Source: an uncultured Oscillospiraceae bacterium
GTDB lineage: Bacteria; Bacillota; Clostridia; Oscillospirales; Oscillospiraceae
Assembly: GCA_934565425.1 (NCBI GenBank)
Contig: CAKTHW010000026.1
Span: 1 to 18,641 of the forward strand
Direction: 5' to 3'
Length of the DNA stretch: 18,641 nt
Shown here: in pieces, positions 7,417-18,641 of the stretch
How the letters are laid out: each line of letters begins with the position of its first letter
Position numbering within the stretch: the stretch's first letter is position 1
Notes under the pieces: generated by a model
What the model was told of the DNA's origin: nothing
The model's database searches: none
Seen by the model: only the letters and a program-made list of their open reading frames with translations
Made by a program: the position numbers and the translations under genes

Positions 7417-8409
7417 ATGAAGTTCTTTTTCTCCTATCTCCAACGGCGCTGGAAGGGCATCTGTGTGGTGTGCCTGCTGTGTGCCTCCACGGCGCTGATG
7501 TTCTATCTCTACGACTTGGATTGGGAACCCTTTACCTACATCCTGGTCTTCTGGCTCTTCCTCTGTCTGCCAGTCTTTTTGCTGGACTTCCGCAACTATC
7601 GCCGCCGTCACCGTGGCCTGGTTCAGCTGGCGCAGAACCCAGAAGAGGCCGCCCCGTGCCTGCCCCCCTCCCACAACCTGGTGGAGCAGGACTATCAAGC
7701 CCTCATCCACGCCATCTCGGACAACCACACCCAAGTGACCGCCGACTACGCCGCTCGTGACCAAGAGCTGACCGACTACTACACCCTGTGGGCGCATCAA
7801 ATCAAAACCCCCATCGCCGCCATGGGCCTGATCCTCCAGGAGGAATCGGTGCGGCCGGAGCTGCTGGCGGCGGAGCTGGGGAAGGTGGAGGACTATGTGG
7901 AGATGGCGCTCTCTTATCTGCGTCTGGACAGCGACAGCAGCGACTATGTGCTCCGCCGGTACGACCTGGACGGCATCCTCCGCTCCTGCGTGCGCAAATA
8001 CGCCCGGCTATTCATCTTGAAGCGCATCGAGCTGGAGTTGGAGGAGACCCACGCCAAGGTGCTCACCGACGAGAAGTGGCTGGCCTTTGTCATCGGTCAG
8101 CTCCTCTCCAACGCCCTGAAATATACGCCGGAGCAGGGACGCATCTCCGTCACCTGGGCGGACGCCACCCAGACCCTGACCATCGGGGACACGGGCATCG
8201 GCATCCGTCCGGAGGATCTGCCTCGGGTCTTCGAGAAGGGGTTTACGGGGCACAACGGACGGGAACAGAAGAAATCCACCGGCATCGGCCTCTATCTCTG
8301 CCGACGGGTGCTGGGCAAGCTGGGGCACACCATCGTCATCACGTCCATCCCTGGTCAAGGGACGCAGGTGCAGATCGGCCTGGCGGCGGCGGAACAGGTG
8401 GTGGAATGA
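7417..8409 (+). CDS. Intramembrane-sensing histidine kinase, BceS-like
   Basis: The protein has 330 residues and only two membrane helices (about 14-32 and 38-57) joined by a short loop (YDLDWEP), so there is no external sensor domain. This is the hallmark of BceS-type kinases, which sense peptides through their partner ABC permease. The dimerization helix carries HQIKTP with phosphoacceptor His127. The ATPase domain has the N box (IGQLLSNALKY), G1 (GDTGIGI), F box (FEKGFTGHNGR) and G2 (STGIGLYLC). The ATG at 7417 follows GGAGGAGG (7403-7410) with six bases between and lies one base after the regulator stop. An in-frame start 30 bases upstream would overlap the regulator gene and has no such site. 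Confidence 0.92.
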   Translation: MKFFFSYLQRRWKGICVVCLLCASTALMFYLYDLDWEPFTYILVFWLFLCLPVFLLDFRNYRRRHRGLVQLAQNPEEAAPCLPPSHNLVEQDYQALIHAISDNHTQVTADYAARDQELTDYYTLWAHQIKTPIAAMGLILQEESVRPELLAAELGKVEDYVEMALSYLRLDSDSSDYVLRRYDLDGILRSCVRKYARLFILKRIELELEETHAKVLTDEKWLAFVIGQLLSNALKYTPEQGRISVTWADATQTLTIGDTGIGIRPEDLPRVFEKGFTGHNGREQKKSTGIGLYLCRRVLGKLGHTIVITSIPGQGTQVQIGLAAAEQVVE

Positions 8410-8426
8410 CCCTTCTGACGACAATG

Positions 8427-8440
8427 TGACAGGATTGTAA
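8427..8440 (+). promoter_or_regulatory. BceR-type binding box upstream of the transporter genes
   Basis: TGACA-GGAT-TGTAA matches the known BceR/BraR-type consensus TNACA-N4-TGTAA exactly. It lies 17 bases after the kinase stop and 84 bases before the ABC ATPase ATG. A further TGTAA half-site occurs at 8456-8460. A weak -10-like TAGGAT (8494-8499) lies downstream, with no good -35, as expected of an activator-dependent promoter. Confidence 0.75.
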
Positions 8441-8447
8441 GGTTCGG

Positions 8448-8487
8448 AGCCGGAATGTAAGCCAAAGCGATGGCAAGCGTTCCGGCT
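8448..8487. repeat. Inverted repeat between BceR box and ABC gene
   Basis: AGCCGGAA (8448-8455) and TTCCGGCT (8480-8487) are perfect 8-base arms around 24 bases, with an inner GCC/GGC pair (8461-8463, 8472-8474). No T-run follows, so it is a poor terminator. It may be part of the activator or repressor site, or a hairpin partly separating the regulator and transporter units. Confidence 0.4.
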
Positions 8488-8524
8488 TTGGGTTAGGATA
8501 GAGGACGAAAAGGAGGAATGAACC

Positions 8525-9292
8525 ATGTCTCTGTTAGAAGTGCGTCATTTGAAAAAAGTTTACACCACCCGTTTCGGCGGCAACCAGGTAGAAGCCCTGC
8601 GCAACGTGAATTTCACGGTGGAAGCGGGAGAATATGTGGCCATCATGGGCGAGTCCGGCTCCGGCAAGACCACCCTGCTGAACATCCTGGCCGCCTTGGA
8701 TCGTCCCACCTCCGGTGAGATCCTGCTCAACGGAAAGTCTCTGTCCAAAATCTCTCAGAACAAGCTGGCCGCCTTCCGGCGGGACAATCTGGGCTTTGTG
8801 TTCCAGGAGTTCAACCTGCTGGACACCTTCTCCCTCCAGGACAACATCTATCTGCCCCTGGTGCTGGCCGGTGTGCCCTATGAAGAAATGGAACGGCGCT
8901 TAAAACCCATCGCTGAGACCCTGGACATCAGCCACATCTTGAAAAAGTTCCCCTACGAGGTCTCCGGCGGTCAGAAGCAGCGTGCCGCGGTCGCCCGTGC
9001 CCTCATCACCAAGCCCCAGATCATCCTGGCCGACGAACCCACCGGCGCCCTGGACTCCAAGGCTTCGGACACCCTGCTGCGCCTGTTCGGCCAGGTGAAC
9101 GGAGCGGGTCAGACCATCCTCATGGTCACCCACTCCGTCAAGGCCGCCAGCCACGCCAAACGGGTGCTCTTTCTCCAGGACGGAGAGGTGTACCACCAGC
9201 TGTATCGGGGCGACCAGACATCGGAACAGCTCTATGCCAAGATCTCCGACACCCTGACCGTTCTCACGCAAGGCGGTGAGCTCCATGCGTAA
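8525..9292 (+). CDS. ABC transporter ATPase, BceA-like peptide-detoxification type
   Basis: The 255-residue ATPase is complete: Walker A GESGSGKT (42-49), Q-loop Gln94 (FVFQEFNLL), signature VSGGQKQR (146-153), Walker B IILADEPTGALDSK (from 166) and switch His203. The MacB/LolD/BceA-like ATPases share the EPTGALD form. AGGAGG (8511-8516) lies eight bases before the ATG. Its reading frame overlaps the permease start by eight bases, so the two are co-translated. With the permease it should free targets such as lipid II-cycle intermediates from bacitracin- or lantibiotic-like peptides and act as the sensor for the kinase. The exact peptide cannot be predicted. Confidence 0.94.
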   Translation: MSLLEVRHLKKVYTTRFGGNQVEALRNVNFTVEAGEYVAIMGESGSGKTTLLNILAALDRPTSGEILLNGKSLSKISQNKLAAFRRDNLGFVFQEFNLLDTFSLQDNIYLPLVLAGVPYEEMERRLKPIAETLDISHILKKFPYEVSGGQKQRAAVARALITKPQIILADEPTGALDSKASDTLLRLFGQVNGAGQTILMVTHSVKAASHAKRVLFLQDGEVYHQLYRGDQTSEQLYAKISDTLTVLTQGGELHA

Positions 9293-11318
9293 GATCACCT
9301 TCTATCCCCACCTGGCGATCACCAATGTCCTGCGCAACAATCAGTTCTATCTCCCCTACCTGCTGACCAACATCGCCACCGTGGCCATGTTCTACATCCT
9401 GACCTACCTGTCCTTTGATGACACCCTGGCCAGCTTCCCCAGCGCCAACAACGTGCAGCTGATGATGGGGCTGGGCTGCGTGGTGGTGGCCATCTTCTCC
9501 GCCATCCTGGTGTTCTACACCAACAGCTTTGTGATGAAGCGCCGCCAGCATGAACTGGGGCTGTACAGCATCCTAGGCATGGAGACTCGACACATCGCCC
9601 GCCTGCTTCGGGTGGAAGCGCTGTTTTTGGGGCTGTTCAGCCTGGTCTGCGGTCTGGCTGCCGGAATCATCCTGTCCAAGCTCATGCTGATGCTGCTCTT
9701 TAAGCTCCTCCACTTTCCCGTGTCCCTTGGCTTCTCCATCAGCATCGTTGGCATCGCCATGACCACCGTTCTCTTTGCCGTTCTCTTTCTGCTGGTGCTG
9801 CTGCGCAACCTGATCCAGCTGCACAAGTCCAAGCCAGTGGAGCTGCTGCGCAGCTCCTCAGTAGGCGAGCGGGAACCCAAGGTCAAGTGGCTGCTGGCTC
9901 TGGTGGGCGTGGTGACCCTGGTGGCCGGTTACGTCATGGCCAACACCATCCAGTCCCCTTTGCAAGCGCTGACCCGTTTCTTCTTCGCCGTTGTCCTGGT
10001 CATCATCGGCACCTACTGCATCTTCACCGCCGGTTCCATCGCCGTCCTGAAGCTGCTCCGGGCCAACAAACATTACTACTACAAGCCCCAGCACTTTACC
10101 ACCGTCTCCGGCCTCCTCTACCGGATGAAGCAGAACGCGGTGGGTCTGGCCAGCATCTGCATCCTGTCCACCATGCTCCTGGTCACCGTCTCCACCACCG
10201 TCTGTCTCTACTTAGGAGTGGAGACCTCCCTGAAGGAATCCTTCCCCCGGAACATCAACTATACCATTGCCCTGGACGAAACCCAGACTGCGGAGGATGT
10301 CGTCAAGACCATGGAACAGGCGATCAAAAAGACCGGTCACCAGGCCGAGAACGTCCTGACCTACACCAGCCTCTCCTTTCCTGTCGTCCTCTCCTCCTCC
10401 CATGAGCTGACCCTGGACGGCGACGTCATCCGCAGCACCAGCATCGTCAGCACCGTCTGTGTCATCACCCAGGAGGACTACAACCGTTACAACCAGACGC
10501 CCCTCTCCCTCTCCAAGGGTCAGGTGGCCTGCTACAGCGAGGGGGCGGAGCTGGAGAACAACTTTCAGCTGGGCGACCAGACCTTCACCATCGCCCAGCG
10601 CCTGACGGACACCCCCCTGCCCTTTTACGACGCCTTTCGCAACCTGACCAACTATGTCAGCATCCACTACCTGGTGGTGCCCGATGAGGCGACTTTGCAG
10701 GAGCTGTATCAGAAGGAGACCAAGGCGCTGGCCACGGACGATAACACCACCCGGTTGGCCGACCTCACCTACACCTACTGCTTTGACATGGATGCTGCCG
10801 ACGAAGAACTGGAAACCTTCTACAACCAGCTTTCCCCGAAGTTTCACACGACCTACTCCTACGGCTGCCGCCAATTCATCTCTCAGGAGTTCTATGCCAT
10901 CTATGGCGGGTTCCTTTTCTTAGGGTTGTTCCTGGGACTGCTCTTTCTGCTGGGTACTGTACTCATCATCTATTTCAAGCAGATCTCCGAAGGGTACGAT
11001 GACCAGAAACGGTATGAGATCATGCAGAAGGTGGGGCTGAGCGAACGGGAAGTCCGCCGCAGCGTCCACAGTCAGATCTTGCTGGTCTTTTTCCTCCCCC
11101 TGGTCACTGCCATGATCCACGTCTTTGGCGCCTTCCACATGATCACCAAAATGTTGCAGCTGTTCCTGTACGCCAAAACCATGACCACTTCCTTCTTCCT
11201 GACCTGCACTCTGGGCACTCTGGCTGGATTTGCCGTCATCTATGCCCTGGTCTACTGGGCCACGGCGCACACCTACTATAAAATCGTGCGGGTGAAGCAA
11301 GCCGACCCCCGTTTTTAA
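9285..11318 (+). CDS. BceB-like ABC permease (FtsX-type, 10 membrane helices)
   Basis: The 677-residue membrane protein has about 10 helices: one near the N-terminus (FYLPYLLTNIATVAMFYIL), several between 60 and 300, and three in the C-terminal part. A large external domain (about 315-535) lies before the last group of helices, as in BceB, where it determines the peptide recognized. The late helix followed by IYFKQISEGYDDQKRYEIMQKVGLSEREVRRSV is the conserved FtsX-domain and coupling region of this family. The ATG at 9285 overlaps the ATPase gene by eight bases; a GTG at 9276 in the same frame is an alternative. The external domain is the part to compare with known systems, since the ligand may be new. 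Confidence 0.93.
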   Translation: MRKITFYPHLAITNVLRNNQFYLPYLLTNIATVAMFYILTYLSFDDTLASFPSANNVQLMMGLGCVVVAIFSAILVFYTNSFVMKRRQHELGLYSILGMETRHIARLLRVEALFLGLFSLVCGLAAGIILSKLMLMLLFKLLHFPVSLGFSISIVGIAMTTVLFAVLFLLVLLRNLIQLHKSKPVELLRSSSVGEREPKVKWLLALVGVVTLVAGYVMANTIQSPLQALTRFFFAVVLVIIGTYCIFTAGSIAVLKLLRANKHYYYKPQHFTTVSGLLYRMKQNAVGLASICILSTMLLVTVSTTVCLYLGVETSLKESFPRNINYTIALDETQTAEDVVKTMEQAIKKTGHQAENVLTYTSLSFPVVLSSSHELTLDGDVIRSTSIVSTVCVITQEDYNRYNQTPLSLSKGQVACYSEGAELENNFQLGDQTFTIAQRLTDTPLPFYDAFRNLTNYVSIHYLVVPDEATLQELYQKETKALATDDNTTRLADLTYTYCFDMDAADEELETFYNQLSPKFHTTYSYGCRQFISQEFYAIYGGFLFLGLFLGLLFLLGTVLIIYFKQISEGYDDQKRYEIMQKVGLSEREVRRSVHSQILLVFFLPLVTAMIHVFGAFHMITKMLQLFLYAKTMTTSFFLTCTLGTLAGFAVIYALVYWATAHTYYKIVRVKQADPRF

Positions 11319-11347
11319 CGCAATCCCCTACTTTTTCTCCTATCTAC

Positions 11348-11385
11348 AGAACCTCCACCCGTTTCTGAAACCCGGTGGAGGTTCT
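11348..11385 (+). terminator. Probable terminator of the Bce-type transporter operon
   Basis: A 12-bp stem (AGAACCTCCACC at 11348-11359 with its complement at 11374-11385) encloses a small inner GTTTC/GAAAC pairing. The following CTCTTTGTT is only moderately T-rich. It lies 30 bases after the permease stop. Confidence 0.7.
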
Positions 11386-11440
11386 CTTTGTTCCCATTCG
11401 ACGAAAGACACGGATTCTCCCCGCGCTGAATAGGATAGTA

Positions 11441-11459
11441 ACAGAGTTCCCCGCTCTGT
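11441..11459 (+). repeat. Small inverted repeat upstream of feoA
   Basis: ACAGAG (11441-11446) and CTCTGT (11454-11459) flank seven bases, 31 bases upstream of the feoA ATG. It may be an operator or leader hairpin. The surrounding 90 bases hold no recognizable Fur-type box and no promoter that I can support. Confidence 0.3.
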
Positions 11460-11489
11460 GAAAACTTGATTGAGAAAGGTGTCTTTTTG

Positions 11490-11726
11490 ATGAAGCCACA
11501 CGTTTGTTTGAATGACCTACAACCCGGTCAGCAGGCCATCGTCCAAGAGCTGCGCTCCACCGGCAGCATCCGCCGTCGGCTGCTGGACATGGGGCTGATC
11601 CGGAACACCGTCGTCCAATGTCTGGGGCGCAGTCCCGGCGGTGACCCCTCCGCCTTCCTCATCCGTGGGGCGGTCATCGCCATCCGGGCGGTGGATGGGC
11701 AGCACATCTGGGTGACTCCTTGCTGA
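11490..11726 (+). CDS. feoA: FeoA, SH3-like ferrous iron transport accessory protein
   Basis: This 78-residue cytoplasmic protein matches the FeoA pattern: LNDLQPGQQAIVQEL, then the R-R-L-L-D-M-G-L-I core (residues about 30-40) and the C-terminal strand FLIRGAVIAIR. FeoA is thought to bind FeoB and support Fe(II) transport. The ATG at 11490 has GAGAAAGG upstream at workable spacing. A TTG 24 bases earlier in the same frame would place the Shine-Dalgarno inside the gene and is rejected. The stop overlaps the ribosome binding site of feoB, with 13 bases between the two genes, so they form an operon. No FeoC is present. Confidence 0.93.
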   Translation: MKPHVCLNDLQPGQQAIVQELRSTGSIRRRLLDMGLIRNTVVQCLGRSPGGDPSAFLIRGAVIAIRAVDGQHIWVTPC

Positions 11727-11739
11727 GGAGGGACGCTGG

Positions 11740-13896
11740 ATGGGACTGACCAAACACGCTACGGGGACGGGTGCTTTGGACAGTGGCCTGACGGTGCTGA
11801 AACGGTCGCCGGAGGACCGGGTGATCGCCCTGGCGGGCAACCCCAACGTGGGCAAGAGCACCCTGTTCAACGCCCTGACCGGCATGAACCAGCACACCGG
11901 CAACTGGCCCGGCAAGACGGTGGCCAACGCCCAAGGCCACTGCTCCACCGACGCCCACGACTATGTGTTGGTGGACATTCCCGGTACGTATTCCCTGCTG
12001 GCCCACTCCGCCGAAGAGGAAGTGGCCCGCGATTTTCTCTGTTTCTCCCAGCCGGACGCGGTCATCGTGGTCTGCGATGCCACCTGTCTGGAGCGCAACC
12101 TGAATTTGGTACTGCAAATCTTGGAGCTGTCTCCCCAGGTCATCGTCTGCGTGAATCTGATGGATGAGGCTCGCCGAAAGGGCATCTTGCTGGACCTGGG
12201 ACGGCTGTCCAGCCTGTTGGGGGTGCCGGTGGTGAGCACAGTGGCCCAGTGCAAAGCCTCCCAAGCCACCCTGATGGACGCGGTGGATCAGGTGATGGAC
12301 GGGATGCTGGACTGCACGCCCCACCTGGTCACCTATCCGCCGGAAATCGAGCAGGCGCTGTCCCTGCTGGAACCGGAGCTGACCCCTCTGGTGGCAGGCA
12401 CGACCATCCAACCCCGTTGGCTAGCGCTGCAAATGCTGGCGCCGGATGCGACCCTGTTCGAGACCCTCCGACAGCAGTTGGGGGTGGACTGTCTCCACGC
12501 GCTGACCCTGAAAGCCGCTCTGACCAACGCCCACATCCAGCTGGGGCAGGCGGGACTGGACGCCAAGCAGGTGAAGGACGCCATCGTGACCAGCTTGGTG
12601 ACGAGAGCGGAAGCCATCAGCCGTCAAGTGGTTACATACCAACGGGACGGCTGCCACAGCATTGACCGAAAGCTGGATCGCATCCTGACCAGCAAGGGCA
12701 CCGGCTATCCGGTGATGCTGCTGCTCCTGGCGCTGGTGTTTTGGCTCACCATCGCCGGGGCGAATGTGCCGTCCCAGTGGCTGTCCACCTTTCTGTTCTG
12801 GGTGGAGGGACAGCTGAGCCAGCTCTTTGTGACCCTCCACGCACCGGCCTGGCTCCACGGGCTGCTGGTAGACGGCTGTTTCCACGTGCTGGCCTGGGTG
12901 GTGTCGGTGATGCTGCCGCCTATGGCCATCTTCTTTCCCCTGTTCAGCTTGTTGGAGGATGTGGGGTATCTGCCGCGGGTGGCGTACAATCTGGATAAAC
13001 CCTTCCAGAAATGCTGCGCCTGTGGGAAGCAGGCGCTGACCATCTGCATGGGGTTCGGCTGCAACGCCGCCGGTGTGGTGGGCTGCCGCATCATCGACTC
13101 CCCTCGGGAGCGGCTGCTGGCCATCCTGACCAACAGCTTCGTCCCCTGCAACGGCCGCTTCCCCACCCTCATCACCCTGCTGACCCTGTTCTTCATCGGC
13201 ACCGCCGGCGGGTTATGCTCCTCCCTCCTGTCTGCCCTGCTGCTGACCCTGCTCATCCTGCTGGGGCTGGGGGTGACCTTCGCCGTCACCAAGTTGCTGT
13301 CCCAGACCATCCTGAAGGGCGTCCCCTCTTCCTTTACCTTGGAGCTGCCGCCCTACCGAAAACCCCAGATCGGCAAGGTCATCGTCCGGTCCATCTGGGA
13401 TCGCACCCTCTTTGTGTTGGGGCGTGCAGTGGTGGTGGCGGCACCGGCGGGGATGGTGCTGTGGGGGATGGCCAATGTGACGGTGGACGGAGTGAGTCTG
13501 CTGAATCACTGTGCGAACTTTTTGGACCCGTTTGCCCAGCTGATGGGGCTGGATGGCGTGATTTTGGTGGCATTCATCTTGGGATTTCCCGCCAATGAGA
13601 TCGTACTGCCCATCGTCATCATGGCCTATCTGGCACAGGGCAGCTTGGTATCCATGGACAATCTGCTAGAACTAAAAGCTCTGTTTTTAGACCACGGCTG
13701 GACCTGGATCACCGCCGGCTCCACCATGCTCTTCTCCCTCATGCACTGGCCCTGCTCCACCACCCTGCTGACCATCCGCAAGGAGACCCAGAGCTGGAAG
13801 TGGACGGCACTGGCGGCGGTTCTGCCTACTGTCGTCGGGATCGTGTTCTGTATGGTGTTTGCCAATGTGGCGCGGCTGTTCTGTTTCATCCTATGA
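11740..13896 (+). CDS. feoB: FeoB, ferrous iron transporter with N-terminal G domain
   Basis: This 718-residue inner-membrane protein imports Fe(II). The G domain has G1 GNPNVGKS (33-40), the switch I segment HTGNWPGKTV (52-61), G3 DIPG (79-82) and G4 NLMD (139-142). After a helical linker come two Gate-type membrane halves (from about 325) and a C-terminal membrane segment. The membrane part contains a Cys-rich stretch (KCCACGKQALTICMGFGC) and the conserved PRERLLAILTNSFVPCNGRFP, the form common in Clostridia. About 25 residues precede the G domain, which is longer than in many FeoBs. GAGGAGGG (11725-11732) precedes the ATG by seven bases. The gene is convergent with rpoC, and the shared terminator begins four bases after its stop. 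Confidence 0.95.
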   Translation: MGLTKHATGTGALDSGLTVLKRSPEDRVIALAGNPNVGKSTLFNALTGMNQHTGNWPGKTVANAQGHCSTDAHDYVLVDIPGTYSLLAHSAEEEVARDFLCFSQPDAVIVVCDATCLERNLNLVLQILELSPQVIVCVNLMDEARRKGILLDLGRLSSLLGVPVVSTVAQCKASQATLMDAVDQVMDGMLDCTPHLVTYPPEIEQALSLLEPELTPLVAGTTIQPRWLALQMLAPDATLFETLRQQLGVDCLHALTLKAALTNAHIQLGQAGLDAKQVKDAIVTSLVTRAEAISRQVVTYQRDGCHSIDRKLDRILTSKGTGYPVMLLLLALVFWLTIAGANVPSQWLSTFLFWVEGQLSQLFVTLHAPAWLHGLLVDGCFHVLAWVVSVMLPPMAIFFPLFSLLEDVGYLPRVAYNLDKPFQKCCACGKQALTICMGFGCNAAGVVGCRIIDSPRERLLAILTNSFVPCNGRFPTLITLLTLFFIGTAGGLCSSLLSALLLTLLILLGLGVTFAVTKLLSQTILKGVPSSFTLELPPYRKPQIGKVIVRSIWDRTLFVLGRAVVVAAPAGMVLWGMANVTVDGVSLLNHCANFLDPFAQLMGLDGVILVAFILGFPANEIVLPIVIMAYLAQGSLVSMDNLLELKALFLDHGWTWITAGSTMLFSLMHWPCSTTLLTIRKETQSWKWTALAAVLPTVVGIVFCMVFANVARLFCFIL

Positions 13897-13899
13897 AAA

Positions 13900-13930
13900 A
13901 ACGCCCCTAAGCAGCTTGCTTAGGGGCGTT
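13900..13930. terminator. Bidirectional terminator between feoB and rpoC
   Basis: A perfect 13-bp stem (AACGCCCCTAAGC at 13900-13912 with 13918-13930) closes a 5-base AGCTT loop. On the minus strand it runs into six Ts, a strong terminator for the rpoBC operon. On the plus strand the tail is only GTGTTTGG, weaker for feoB. Confidence 0.88.
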
Positions 13931-13953
13931 GTGTTTGGTTAGGGGTTCCGAAC

Positions 13954-17799
<3,846 letters not shown>

Positions 17800-17805
17800 T
17801 CTCAA

Positions 17806-17816
17806 TTCTACCTCCT
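17806..17816 (-). promoter_or_regulatory. Ribosome binding site of rpoC (start ambiguous)
   Basis: AGGAGG (17816-17811, minus strand) lies five bases before a TTG (17805) and 11 bases before the in-frame ATG (17799). Spacing favours TTG, codon identity favours ATG; the products differ by two residues. Confidence 0.6.
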
Positions 17817-17820
17817 CTGA

Positions 17821-18641
<821 letters not shown>

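Noticed and set aside
8448-8487. The inverted repeat after the kinase gene as a terminator
   Set aside because: The loop is 24 bases and no T-run follows the right arm, so it does not fit a rho-independent terminator; it is listed as a repeat only.
8518-8718. Short frame starting MNHVSVRS overlapping the ABC ATPase start
   Set aside because: It is out of frame with the ATPase, has no domain, and ends inside the ATPase gene; AGGAGG at 8511-8516 is much better spaced for the ATG at 8525.
11386-11489. Fur- or DtxR-type iron box upstream of feoA
   Set aside because: I looked for an AT-rich palindrome of the GATAAT/ATTATC kind and for a TTAGG/CCTAA dyad and found neither; only a short ACAGAG/CTCTGT repeat is present.

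Overview
The window looks like chromosomal DNA from a high-GC (about 60% by eye) member of the Firmicutes/Bacillota, probably a gut-type Clostridia in or near Oscillospiraceae/Ruminococcaceae. The evidence is the Firmicutes-type RpoC start and zinc site, strong AGGAGG ribosome binding sites, near-consensus sigma-A promoters, a Bce-type peptide-sensing module and a Clostridia-like FeoB. The genus assignment is an inference. No tRNA, rRNA, CRISPR array, transposase, integrase or phage gene is visible. No stretch longer than about 220 bases lacks a gene.

Layout from left to right. (1) The 3' end of a plus-strand, probably SGNH-hydrolase-like gene ends at a hairpin terminator. (2) Three minus-strand genes follow: a copper P1B-ATPase (copA) fused in frame to a complete CopZ-like copper chaperone, a membrane-anchored L,D-transpeptidase, and a 14-helix DHA2-type MFS exporter. 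(3) A plus-strand TetR-family regulator is divergent from the exporter and probably controls it. (4) A complete plus-strand Bce-type module comprises a response regulator, an intramembrane-sensing histidine kinase, an ABC ATPase and a 10-helix permease. A textbook BceR-type box lies in front of the transporter pair. (5) feoA-feoB encode ferrous iron uptake. (6) Convergent on the minus strand are rpoC and the 3' part of rpoB, which share a bidirectional terminator with feoB.

Functionally, the region between the first gene and rpoBC is a block of envelope and metal genes: copper export, peptidoglycan 3-3 cross-linking, drug export with a local repressor, antimicrobial-peptide sensing and detoxification, and Fe(II) import. 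They are separate transcription units, each with its own promoter or terminator, so they probably do not form one pathway.

Most interesting observation: the last 68 codons of copA form a complete CopZ-sized protein. It begins with its own in-frame ATG, preceded eight bases upstream by a perfect AGGAGG. One gene could therefore make both the pump with a tethered chaperone and a free chaperone by internal initiation. The copA leader also carries a 6/6 -35 element and two perfect inverted repeats downstream of the promoter.
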